Shown here: one piece after another, positions 25,422 through 33,558 of the stretch
How the letters are laid out: every line of letters begins with the position of its first letter
Position numbering within the stretch: the stretch's first letter is position 1
NCBI GenBank assembly: GCA_965223755.1
Contig: CBDCXF010000002.1
Coordinates: 558,001-622,000 of the forward strand
Origin: CBDCXF01 sp965223755
GTDB taxonomy: Bacteria; Acidobacteriota; Thermoanaerobaculia; Multivoradales; JAHEKO01
Direction of reading: 5' to 3'
Length of the DNA stretch: 64,000 bases
Translations under genes and position numbers: made by a program
Notes under the pieces: model-generated
Database searches by the model: none
What the model was told of the DNA's origin: nothing
The model's input: the letters and a program-made list of their open reading frames with translations, nothing else

Positions 25422-26446
25422 AACAACGAATTGTCGCAGGCTTACTTGTTACTACGGCGGTGTTTGCTGCTAGCGCCAACGAAATCCACGCCGAAGGTCG
25501 TGGAATGTCCTACTACGTGTGGTTTGACACCGAACCGGCCTATAGATGGAATACCGAATGGGTATACGTCAACTCGCGCACAACTTACCAGAGTTCGAGA
25601 TTACTCTATGGCTGGTATCTCCACGAGAATCGGGTCAGGGATTACTATCGTTTCTGTTCGGGCAGCACATGGCTTCATGAGGGGGCACACGGACAGGTTA
25701 CTAGGACCGGGCAAAGATCAGAATGTACAAGATGGAACGGCTGCGCTGCCGCGGATGTGTGTGAAGAGTGTCGGGGAGAAAGGGACCCAAATAGGTACTA
25801 TGGTTGGGTAGTTTCTGCAGTTGTCTTTCATGACCTATTCAAGTCCGATATCTTCGACTACAGTTGGGAATGGCCGCGTGACTCTAACAGCTGGTGCTAC
25901 GACTATAGTCCGGTCATTGTAGATCTGGATGGTAGAGACATTGCTCTTTCAGAACCAACCGTTTGGTTTGATCTCACCAACGACGGCAGCACGGAACAAC
26001 TATCTTGGACAATAGCGAACACCGGAGACGGTTTTCTTGCTCTAGATCGAAACAGTAACGGGCGAATAGACAACGGCTCTGAACTGTTTGGAAATTTCAC
26101 GCCGCTAGTTAGCGGAGAAGAAGCGGAACATGGATTTGAAGCCTTGGCCGAATTCGATCTAGCGGCCAACGGTGGAAATGGAGATGGATTTATCACCAAT
26201 GAAGACGCTGTTTTCAAGCACCTATTGCTGTGGGTCGACGTCAACCAGGACGGGATCTCTGACTCCAATGAACTAGCCTCCATATCGACCAGGGGTGTTG
26301 TTTCAATAGATTTAAATTTTGTCGAAAACAATCGACGAGACCGGCACGGCAACCAATTCCGATATACATCGAAAATATTTGTTGACGATGGCAGGAAGCT
26401 AATTCCACGTAGAGCTAGTGATGTGTTTCTGGTACGAGGGGATTAG
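25418..26446 (+). CDS. Exported protein with Cys/aromatic domain and calcium-binding EF-hand-like C-terminus
   Basis: This 342-residue product has a signal peptide (IVAGLLVTTAVFAASANEIHA). A Tyr/Trp-rich domain with six or so cysteines (CSGSTW, SECTRWNGC, CEECRGE, SWCYDY) follows. The C-terminal half resembles the calcium-binding segment found in RTX and other large secreted proteins: FLALDRNSNGRIDNGSELFG and LLWVDVNQDGISDSNEL, each with DxNxNG/DxNxDG loops. Its ATG overlaps the preceding stop. Likely acts outside the inner membrane together with module protein A. The base composition is lower in GC than the neighbouring core genes. Confidence 0.75.
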   Translation: MKQRIVAGLLVTTAVFAASANEIHAEGRGMSYYVWFDTEPAYRWNTEWVYVNSRTTYQSSRLLYGWYLHENRVRDYYRFCSGSTWLHEGAHGQVTRTGQRSECTRWNGCAAADVCEECRGERDPNRYYGWVVSAVVFHDLFKSDIFDYSWEWPRDSNSWCYDYSPVIVDLDGRDIALSEPTVWFDLTNDGSTEQLSWTIANTGDGFLALDRNSNGRIDNGSELFGNFTPLVSGEEAEHGFEALAEFDLAANGGNGDGFITNEDAVFKHLLLWVDVNQDGISDSNELASISTRGVVSIDLNFVENNRRDRHGNQFRYTSKIFVDDGRKLIPRRASDVFLVRGD

Positions 26447-26536
26447 AAAATGAGCAATAACACCGAACTGGCCCAACACTAGAAGAGGTGGACCCCTATC
26501 GTTGGCCGAAATAAGGTGGAGTCAGCTACAGGGTGG

Positions 26537-27073
26537 TCAAGGCTTCCAAGCTGTCTCAGGCTCATCACGGCCCGCCCCTTCCGCCCGAGCGGCAACGAAC
26601 AGGTAGTCCGAGAGGCGGTTGGCGTAAATCAGAGCTGACTGATCCAGCCCGTCAGACTCATTGAGCACTACCAGCGAGCGCTCCGCGCGCCGACACACCG
26701 CACGGGCCAGGTGCAGGCGGGCTACCGGCTCGCTCCCCGCAGGCAAGATGAAGGACTCGAGCACTGGCAACAGTGCCGTGAGGGCATCGATAGCCTTCTC
26801 CAGGTCTGTCGTTTGCCGGTCAAAGCGACGTTCATCCGCTGCCGCCTGAGGGTCGGCCAGATAAGCCCCGAGACGAAACAAGGTGTCTTGCTCGCGCGCC
26901 AGTTGAGCTTCCGTTTCGGCTTGCAAGCCGGCGGCACGAGCCCAGCCCAAGAAGCTGTTGAGTTCGTCGACGTCGCCGTAGGCAGCCACGCGCAGGTCGG
27001 CTTTGCTGACCCGGTCGCCTCCAATCAGCCCGGTCTGGCCGGCGTCGCCCGTTTTCGTGTAGATCTTGGCCAC
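26537..27073 (-). CDS. pduO: ATP:cob(I)alamin adenosyltransferase, PduO type
   Basis: Transfers the adenosyl group of ATP to cob(I)alamin to make coenzyme B12. The 178 residues show the family's N-terminal YTKTGDAGQTGLIGG loop, GDVDELNSFLGWARA, and the C-terminal RAVCRRAERS...YANRLSDYLFVAA block. The GTG at 27073 is preceded by GGAG. It is divergent from pabBC with an 80-base gap. Its last 70 codons are repeated as a fragment at 22185-22394. Confidence 0.93.
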   Translation of the reverse strand: MAKIYTKTGDAGQTGLIGGDRVSKADLRVAAYGDVDELNSFLGWARAAGLQAETEAQLAREQDTLFRLGAYLADPQAAADERRFDRQTTDLEKAIDALTALLPVLESFILPAGSEPVARLHLARAVCRRAERSLVVLNESDGLDQSALIYANRLSDYLFVAARAEGAGRDEPETAWKP

Positions 27074-27152
27074 TTTAGCTCCACTGAACCCGAAACGAGT
27101 ACTTGTTTGTCGATGTCATAAGTGCCCTCATGGGTGGGGATATTCTAGACCC

Positions 27153-28931
27153 GTGCAAGAGCGTTGGATTATCCAAGACCCCGAGGCTCCCACGGGTTGG
27201 TGGCGTTTCGACGATCTTCAAGCGCTGGCGGTGGCGGCTGACGTCGATCAAGTTCCAGCGGCACTTGAGGCGGTCGAAGACTGGATTTCGAGCCGAGGAT
27301 GGGCGGTTGGTTACATCGCTTACGAAGCGGCGCCTGCATTCGAATCGGCGTTCACGGTCCAACCTTCGGCCTCCAAGATGCCTCTCTTATGGTTCGCACT
27401 CTGCCGCGAATGCAGACCTTACGCGCCGCCAACGGCAAGCGCCGAAACAGACTCCAGTTCGGGTGCCTGGCAACTGCAGGTCTCGGCCGATGAGTACATC
27501 TCCGCGGTCGGCGAGATCCGCAAGCAGATTGCCGCCGGCAACACCTACCAGGTCAACTACACCGTTCGACTCGAGTCCGAAGTGGCGAACCCATGGCCTT
27601 GGTTCCTGAGTCGACGTCGCCTAGACCGACGATCCTGCCAAGCGTTTCTGGAAATTCCTACGATCGGCGATTCAGGGCCTTGGACGATCGCTTCGTTCTC
27701 TCCCGAGTTGTTCTTTCGCCTCAGCGGCAGACACATCCACAGCCGACCGATGAAGGGAACGGCACGCCCCGGACGCGATCTTGAGGAGACGCAACAGATC
27801 GCCGAGGAGCTCAAACGTAGCGAAAAAAACCGGGCTGAGAACGTCATGATCGTCGACATGATCCGCAACGACCTGGGCCGCATCGCCGACCCCGGATCGG
27901 TGGACGTGCCCAGTTTGTTCGAAGTGGAGCACCATCCCACGGTGGTGCAAATGACTTCCACCGTGGAGGCAAAAATCGGCGCCTCATTCGGCTCCTCATT
28001 CAGCGCCATCCTGCAAGCTCTGTTTCCGTGCGCATCCATCACCGGCGCCCCGAAGATCGCCGCGTCCAAGATCATCGCCGACCTCGAAAGGCGACCGCGC
28101 GGCGTCTATACCGGAGCCATCGGCTTTGCCGGACCCGATCGGCAAGCTCGTTTCAACGTCGCCATTCGCACCGCCGTCATCGACCATCGGACGAACTCGG
28201 CCGAATACGGGGTCGGCGGAGGCATCGTCTGGGATTCGGTCGCCGAAGAAGAGTTTCGCGAATGTGAAACCAAGGCCACCATCGTACGCCGCGGCAGACC
28301 GGACTTCGATCTCCTTGAAACCCTGCTGTGGGAGCCGTCCCGAGGTCCTGTATTGCTCGACTCCCACGCCGAGCGCCAACGCTCCTCAGCTCGGCATTTT
28401 GGCCTTGCCTCCGCCCCGGAACTCGCAACGACCGTCGTCCGTGCAGTGGGCGCCCATCGTGGGCCTACCCCCTCCCGGCTGCGGCTCATCAGCACACCCA
28501 ACGGGACTGCAAAAATCGAGGTCGATCGACTCAACCCCCTGACTTTGCCGATTCGCTTGGCCTTTGCGCGCTTGGGGGTTGACGACAACGACCCACGGCT
28601 TTGGCACAAGACCACCGACCGCACTCCTTACGAGAGCGACCTTGCCGACCATGAGAGTGCCGACGACGTGCTTTTCGTAAATTCCGACGGAGAAGTTACT
28701 GAATCGTCCTTCGCCAACCTGGTCATCCAAATCGATGGGCGCTGGCTGACTCCGCCACGAACCAGTGGTTGCCTCAACGGTACCCTGCGCGCGGAGCTGC
28801 TCGCTGCAGGAGTCATCGAAGAGGAAAGCGTAACTCCACAGATAGTCGAACGCGCCGAGCGCGTTTTCCTGATCAATTCAGTGCGTGGATGGATTCCGGC
28901 GACAATTTTCCGTACGGCAAGCGTGCGCTAG
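27153..28931 (+). CDS. pabB: Aminodeoxychorismate synthase component I fused to aminodeoxychorismate lyase (PabB-PabC)
   Basis: Folate-pathway fusion making p-aminobenzoate from chorismate. The PabB part (about 1-410) shows IRKQIAAGNTYQVNY, SRPMKGTARPGRD, VMIVDMIRNDLGRI, FPCASITGAPKIAASKII and GVGGGIVWDS. The PabC part (about 415-590) is a PLP fold-type IV lyase, with DSHAERQRSSARHFG, HKTTDRTPYES and SDGEVTESSFANLVI. The start is a GTG at 27153; no ATG fits. The glutaminase PabA is not in the window. The fusion is known in many bacteria. Confidence 0.9.
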   Translation: MQERWIIQDPEAPTGWWRFDDLQALAVAADVDQVPAALEAVEDWISSRGWAVGYIAYEAAPAFESAFTVQPSASKMPLLWFALCRECRPYAPPTASAETDSSSGAWQLQVSADEYISAVGEIRKQIAAGNTYQVNYTVRLESEVANPWPWFLSRRRLDRRSCQAFLEIPTIGDSGPWTIASFSPELFFRLSGRHIHSRPMKGTARPGRDLEETQQIAEELKRSEKNRAENVMIVDMIRNDLGRIADPGSVDVPSLFEVEHHPTVVQMTSTVEAKIGASFGSSFSAILQALFPCASITGAPKIAASKIIADLERRPRGVYTGAIGFAGPDRQARFNVAIRTAVIDHRTNSAEYGVGGGIVWDSVAEEEFRECETKATIVRRGRPDFDLLETLLWEPSRGPVLLDSHAERQRSSARHFGLASAPELATTVVRAVGAHRGPTPSRLRLISTPNGTAKIEVDRLNPLTLPIRLAFARLGVDDNDPRLWHKTTDRTPYESDLADHESADDVLFVNSDGEVTESSFANLVIQIDGRWLTPPRTSGCLNGTLRAELLAAGVIEEESVTPQIVERAERVFLINSVRGWIPATIFRTASVR

Positions 28932-28946
28932 ATCGGCCCACCGCAA

Positions 28947-29038
28947 GCGGCGAGCGGTCGAGGCGTACTTTGCTGTACGTCGCAGACCGCGAGCCGCGAG
29001 GACGGGGCGAGATGGTGTGCGATCGCCGTACGGCGATC
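28947..29038. repeat. Inverted repeats between convergent pabBC and pstB
   Basis: A long imperfect hairpin (28947-28997) pairs GCGGC, GCGGTC and GCGTAC with their complements around a TTTGCT loop. Next to it is a perfect 18-base palindrome GATCGCCGTACGGCGATC (29021-29038) that reaches the pstB stop codon. There is no T tract. Either a bidirectional transcription end or REP-type elements. Confidence 0.55.
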
Positions 29039-29819
29039 AGCCGTAGCGACCTTCGATGTAGTCCGCCGTCTGCTGCTCTTGCGGACTGACGAACATCTTG
29101 TCGGTTTTGGAATGCTCGATGATCTCGCCCAGCAGCATGAAGACGCATTCGTCACTGGCCCGGCGCGCCTGGGCCATATTGTGGGTGACGATCAGAATGC
29201 TGTATTCGCCGCGCAGATCCCAGATGAGTTCCTCGACCGCTTCGGTGCCGGCGGGATCGAGCGCCGAACAGGGCTCATCCATGAGCAAGACCGACGGCTT
29301 TACCGGCAGCAGACGCGCAATGCACAACTTTTGCTGCTCTTCTAGGGATAGCTCGGTGGCATCGCGTCCCAAGCGGTCCTTGACCGTGTCCCACAAAAGT
29401 ACTTGTTGCAGCGCTCCTTCGACGATCTCGTCTTCACGGCTTTTGGACACTTTTTGGTTGCCACCGTGCACGCGATGCCCGAACAAAACGTTGTCGCGAA
29501 TGGAAAGCGGCAACGGATTGGGCCTCTGGAACACCATCCCGACCTGTTTGCGCACCTGCACCAATTCGACATCTGGGCTGAGGATGTTCTGCCCTAAGAC
29601 TTCAATGGTCCCGGTGGTACGCACGTAGCCGAGGCGGTCGTTGATGCGATTGACGGCGCGCAGCAACGTCGACTTGCCGCACCCCGACGGTCCGATCATG
29701 GCCGTCACTTTCCCCTGCTGCACGTCCAGATCGACATCTTGAAGAGCTTGGAACAAGCCGTACCAGAGGTTGAACTCGCGGGTCGAGATCGCTGCAGGGC
29801 GATCGGGTTTCTTAGCCAA
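29037..29819 (-). CDS. pstB: Phosphate ABC transporter ATPase, first PstB (degenerate signature motif)
   Basis: ATP-binding subunit of the Pst phosphate importer, at the inner face of the membrane. The 260 residues have an intact Walker A (GPSGCGKST), Q-loop (MVFQRP), Walker B (VLLMDEPCSALDP) and H-switch (VTHNMAQA). The ABC signature, normally LSGGQQQRLCIAR, reads LSLEEQQKLCIAR, losing both glycines. I choose a TTG at 29819, with GGAGG 6 bases upstream; it overlaps the previous pstB stop by 8 bases. The protein still ends in the usual EGRYG. See findings for its pairing with the second PstB. Confidence 0.92.
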   Translation of the reverse strand: MAKKPDRPAAISTREFNLWYGLFQALQDVDLDVQQGKVTAMIGPSGCGKSTLLRAVNRINDRLGYVRTTGTIEVLGQNILSPDVELVQVRKQVGMVFQRPNPLPLSIRDNVLFGHRVHGGNQKVSKSREDEIVEGALQQVLLWDTVKDRLGRDATELSLEEQQKLCIARLLPVKPSVLLMDEPCSALDPAGTEAVEELIWDLRGEYSILIVTHNMAQARRASDECVFMLLGEIIEHSKTDKMFVSPQEQQTADYIEGRYG

Positions 29820-30594
29820 ACCGACCCTCCACGTAGTCCTGCGTGCGTTGGTCTTGAGTCTTGCGACTGAACAGATCGGCGGTGTCACCGACTTCGACCA
29901 TTTCTCCAGTGAGGAAGAAGGCCGTGCGGTCGGCCAAACGCGCCGCCTGCTGCACCAAATTGGTGACCAGCACGATGGTCATCTCGCCGCGCAGGTCTTT
30001 GAGCACGTCTTCAATGCGCATCGTTGTCACCGGATCGACGGCGATCGAGAACTCGTCAAGCAGAAGAATGTCCGGAGACTGCGACAGAGCGCGGGCAATC
30101 GTCAGGCGCTGCTGCTGGCCGCCCGAGAGCAAACTGCCGAGCGAGTCCAAGCGATCTTTGACTTCATCCCAAAGAGCGGCGCGCGTAAGGCAACGCTCCA
30201 CGATGTCGTCGAGCACCGCCTTCTTGCGCGTACCCGCCAGCCGCGGAGCGAGTGCGACATTGTCGTAGATCGACAGAGGCAGGCCCACCGGCAACGGAAA
30301 CACGACACCGATGCGCCGGCGCAGAGCGTAGAGATTGCGCCACTTCTTGACGTCCTTGCCATCGATGAGGATTTCACCGCTGGTTTCCATCGAGGAGATG
30401 AACTGATCCATACGGTTCATCGCGTTCAAAAAGGACGTCTTGCCGCTGCCCGCCGGGCCGATGACGCCAAAGATCTCGTTTTCGAAGATGTCGAACGACG
30501 CGCCCTGGAGTGCGACTTTGTCGTCGTAGCGAATTTCAAGATCCCGCACCGAAATCTTGGGGGGCCTCTCCTTGGCCGCAGTTGCACCTACCAC
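29812..30594 (-). CDS. pstB: Phosphate ABC transporter ATPase, second PstB (degenerate Q-loop and H-switch)
   Basis: Second PstB-like ATPase in the same operon (260 residues). Walker A is GPAGSGKTS and the signature LSGGQQQRL is intact. The Q-loop glutamine is replaced by proline (VVFPLP instead of VFQKP). Walker B is ILLLDEFSIAVDP, and the H-switch histidine is replaced by asparagine (VTNLVQQA). So it can supply a signature motif but should hydrolyse ATP poorly in its own site. The start is a GTG at 30594 overlapping the pstA stop. Confidence 0.9.
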   Translation of the reverse strand: MVGATAAKERPPKISVRDLEIRYDDKVALQGASFDIFENEIFGVIGPAGSGKTSFLNAMNRMDQFISSMETSGEILIDGKDVKKWRNLYALRRRIGVVFPLPVGLPLSIYDNVALAPRLAGTRKKAVLDDIVERCLTRAALWDEVKDRLDSLGSLLSGGQQQRLTIARALSQSPDILLLDEFSIAVDPVTTMRIEDVLKDLRGEMTIVLVTNLVQQAARLADRTAFFLTGEMVEVGDTADLFSRKTQDQRTQDYVEGRFG

Positions 30595-31457
30595 TTCTTC
30601 TTGCCTCGCAGGTAGGTGCGAAAAGCGATCGAAGTGGCGTTCATCGTCAACACCATGGCGATGAGCACCAGGGCGACTCCAAAAGGCAACGCTTCCGGCA
30701 CTTCCGGCACTTGCGTCGACACCACGAAGAGATGCAGCGACATCGCCATCGTTTGGTCAAAGACGCTTTCAGGCAGAAACGGCAAAAAGAACGCAGCGCC
30801 GGTGAACATGATCGGCGCCGTTTCCCCGGCGGTTCGGGACACTTCGAGGATGACGCCGGTAAGGATGCCGCTGATCGAGTTGGGCAAGACGATTTTGCGG
30901 ATCGTCTGCCAGCGCGTCGCACCCATGTTCCAGCAAGCCTCGCGAAAGGCCTGCGGGACCGCCTGCAGCGACTCTTTAGTAGCAACGATCACCACCGGAA
31001 GCGTCATCACCGCCAAGGTCAGGCTCGCCGCGAGAATGCTAGTTCCAAAGCGAAAAAAGAGGACGAAAGCACCGACGCCAAAGAGAGCGTGGACGATCGA
31101 GGGAACGCCTGCGAGGTTGATGATCGCCAGGTTGATCGCCCGCGTCAGCCAGTTGTCTGGAGCGTATTCAGAGAGATACACAGCGGCCGCCACTCCCACC
31201 GGAACTGACGCCAAAAGCGCAACCACCACCAGCCATACGGTACCCACCAGAGCCGGGAGAATGCCGCCTTCGGTCATGCCGTTGGTGGGCTCCGAGAGCA
31301 GGAAATCCAACGACAAAGCCGGACTGCCCTTGTAGATCAAGATACCGAGAATGATCAACACCGGCAGTACTAACAACAGGGTCATGACCAAGAAGAGCAG
31401 CTTCCACAGCCTCTCCACTTTGCGGTTGCGTTGATTGAGATCGGTAGTTTCGAACAT
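30588..31457 (-). CDS. pstA: Phosphate ABC transporter permease PstA
   Basis: Inner-membrane permease of the Pst importer with six helices. The cytoplasmic coupling (EAA) loop is visible as AFREACWNMGATRWQTI. From the ATG at 31457 it has 289 residues; a TTG at 31478 would add 7. The PALVGTVWLVVVALLASVPV segment starts the permease core. It lies 30 bases after pstC and overlaps the next pstB by a few bases. Confidence 0.93.
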   Translation of the reverse strand: MFETTDLNQRNRKVERLWKLLFLVMTLLLVLPVLIILGILIYKGSPALSLDFLLSEPTNGMTEGGILPALVGTVWLVVVALLASVPVGVAAAVYLSEYAPDNWLTRAINLAIINLAGVPSIVHALFGVGAFVLFFRFGTSILAASLTLAVMTLPVVIVATKESLQAVPQAFREACWNMGATRWQTIRKIVLPNSISGILTGVILEVSRTAGETAPIMFTGAAFFLPFLPESVFDQTMAMSLHLFVVSTQVPEVPEALPFGVALVLIAMVLTMNATSIAFRTYLRGKKKW

Positions 31458-31487
31458 ACCCAAGAACCCAGTTAGCAAAGAACCCAG

Positions 31488-32402
31488 CTACTTGCGACGA
31501 ATTCCGCGCACGACCAAGTCCGCGGTGAGGTTGATCACAAAGGTAACGATGAAGAGCAGAATGCCGAGCGTGAAGAGGGCTCGATAGTGGTCTGAGCCAA
31601 CCGCAGTCTCGCCGAGCTCGGCGGCGATGGTTGCGGTGAGAGCGCGTACCGAGTCAAACGGGCTGGTGGGCAGGTTGATCGAGTGGCCGCTGGCCATCAA
31701 CACCGCCATCGTCTCACCGAAACCTCGCCCCACTCCAAGAAGAACCGCAGCCACCAGGCCGTTTTTGGCGGCTGGCAACGCAACCTTGCGTACTACTTGC
31801 CAGCGGGTCGCTCCCATCGCTTCGGCGGCCTCGCGATAAGTGTCGGGAACCGCCTTGAGGGCATCCTCGGCAATCGTCGTCATGATCGGCGCCGCCATTA
31901 GCCCAAGAATCAACCCGGCGTTGAGCACGTTCAACCCCACCGGCACGTTGAACGTCTCGATGATGAGCGGATTCATGATCGACAAACCGATGAATCCCCA
32001 GACCACCGAGGGGATAGCCGCCAGCATTTCCACCAAGACCTTCAAGACTTCCCGAGTCTTGCCGCGCGCAAATTCCGCGATGTAGATCGCCGCACCGAGA
32101 GAGAACGGCACCGAGACCAGCATTGCCAATCCGGTGACGCTCGCCGTACCGGCGACCAGCGCCAGAATGCCGTAGGTCGGGTTGTTGTCGGAGGTCGGCC
32201 GCCATTTGGTCGAGCCAAAGAATTCGCCGATATCGAGTGTCTCGACAATGAACGGGAATCCTTCGCGTCCAATGAACACGAAGATGCCGAGAATGAAAAC
32301 GATGCCGGAGATTCCTCCAGCAAACACCAAGATCTGAACCAGCTTGTCGACGTACCAGGCGAGGTCCCGTCGGTCGATAGCCTGGTCAGCGCTTTTGGCC
32401 AT
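31488..32402 (-). CDS. pstC: Phosphate ABC transporter permease PstC
   Basis: Partner permease of PstA, 304 residues, six membrane helices. The EAA loop reads TYREAAEAMGATRWQVV, and the family segment MLAAIPSVVWGFIGL is intact. A periplasmic loop lies between helices 1 and 2 (FGSTKWRPTSDNNPTYG). It starts with ATG two bases after the phoU stop. Confidence 0.95.
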   Translation of the reverse strand: MAKSADQAIDRRDLAWYVDKLVQILVFAGGISGIVFILGIFVFIGREGFPFIVETLDIGEFFGSTKWRPTSDNNPTYGILALVAGTASVTGLAMLVSVPFSLGAAIYIAEFARGKTREVLKVLVEMLAAIPSVVWGFIGLSIMNPLIIETFNVPVGLNVLNAGLILGLMAAPIMTTIAEDALKAVPDTYREAAEAMGATRWQVVRKVALPAAKNGLVAAVLLGVGRGFGETMAVLMASGHSINLPTSPFDSVRALTATIAAELGETAVGSDHYRALFTLGILLFIVTFVINLTADLVVRGIRRK

Positions 32403-32404
32403 GC

Positions 32405-33499
32405 TCAGTCGACTTCCTTGCCGCGCACCATTTCCATCAGACGCCCCATCTCGTGGCGAAGCGCGCCGAACGCCGCCTCCAAAGCTTCATTGGCTTGCTG
32501 CGATTCCATCCCGCGCGGGTTGGGGCCAAGATCCCATTCGACAACCACTGTCTGCAATGGCAAGTCGTGGTGGATGTGTTCGGTCGGATCGCCGTCAAAA
32601 CTGACGATGACCTCGTAGTCCATAATCGCGGCACCCAATTGATCGAGTGTCGACGGTTCCAGGGTGCCTGAATCCAGTCCGCGCAACTCCATGAAGCGTC
32701 GGCAATGGGGATCCAGTTCTTCGCTTTCAGCCCAGCCAGCACTGGCGAACTCATTGGCCCCCGAAAACGCTTTCTGAGCGTAGGCAACCGCAAGTTGGGT
32801 GAGAGCGTCGTCATGCTCGGCCACAAAAAGGACCCGCGACAACCGCTTTTTGGTCATCTTGCCGGTGGAGACAAAGATGGTCTCCTCGCAGATGTTCTCG
32901 GCCTGATCGGCGACACGCCGTAGGGCGTTGATCGCCGCACCGAGAGAAAGGATGTCTTTGACCGAGCGGGTGCCCGCCTCCCCTTCCGCGAGTAGGTCCT
33001 GTCCCATTTTGCGGATCGACGTCTTGGCCGCGCGCGACAACTCGAAGGTCCCATTAGCAAGGTCCGAGTTTTCCTCGTCAAAGGCTTGACTGGCTTGGCG
33101 CAACAACTTGCGCACCTGCTCGCCGCAGACCTCAAAGTCGGCAACCACTTGTTCCGGGGGGTCCTCTTCCAACTGCACCAACTGCCGAGCGATGATCGCC
33201 GCGTAGTCACCGACTCGTTCCAAAGCGACACTGAGACGGAGCACCGCCGACACCAAGCGTAGATGGCCTGCGCTGGGCAGATGGCGAGCGACGAAAGCAT
33301 GGCATCGACCGTCCAGCTTGCGCACCCGCCGGTTGACCACAAGGTCACCGAGTACGGTCTCGCTGGCAAGAGCTTGATCTCCCGTCAGCAGCGCTTGGAT
33401 CGCATCACCGAGCGCTTGGTCTACCCGTTCAACAAGGTCGCGGACTCGACTGTGGATGTCGTTGAGGTCCTGTTCAAGCCTCTCTTCGTAGTGACTCAT
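32405..33499 (-). CDS. phoU: PhoU fused to a catalytically dead LMW-phosphatase/ArsC-like domain
   Basis: PhoU links the Pst transporter to PhoR and controls phosphate uptake. Residues 1 to about 222 are the two PhoU three-helix repeats (ALGDAIQALLTGDQAL, LRLSVALERVGDYAAIIA, LRRVADQAENICEE). The protein is 364 residues instead of 220-240. The extra C-terminus reads like an LMW tyrosine phosphatase/arsenate reductase: RVLFVAEHDDALTQLAVAYA, EFASAGWAE, FMELRGLDSGTLEPSTLD, DYEVIVSFDGD, EWDLGPNP. The catalytic CX5R loop is lost; the Cys is Ala and the Arg is Leu. Start: ATG at 33499 after GAGGAT. It lies between pstS and pstC, an unusual place. Confidence 0.9.
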   Translation of the reverse strand: MSHYEERLEQDLNDIHSRVRDLVERVDQALGDAIQALLTGDQALASETVLGDLVVNRRVRKLDGRCHAFVARHLPSAGHLRLVSAVLRLSVALERVGDYAAIIARQLVQLEEDPPEQVVADFEVCGEQVRKLLRQASQAFDEENSDLANGTFELSRAAKTSIRKMGQDLLAEGEAGTRSVKDILSLGAAINALRRVADQAENICEETIFVSTGKMTKKRLSRVLFVAEHDDALTQLAVAYAQKAFSGANEFASAGWAESEELDPHCRRFMELRGLDSGTLEPSTLDQLGAAIMDYEVIVSFDGDPTEHIHHDLPLQTVVVEWDLGPNPRGMESQQANEALEAAFGALRHEMGRLMEMVRGKEVD

Positions 33500-33558
33500 C
33501 ACCTATCCTCCTCGGCGGCTGTCTCCCCCATCCTAGCCTTGGTGGCCGAGGAACGGAG

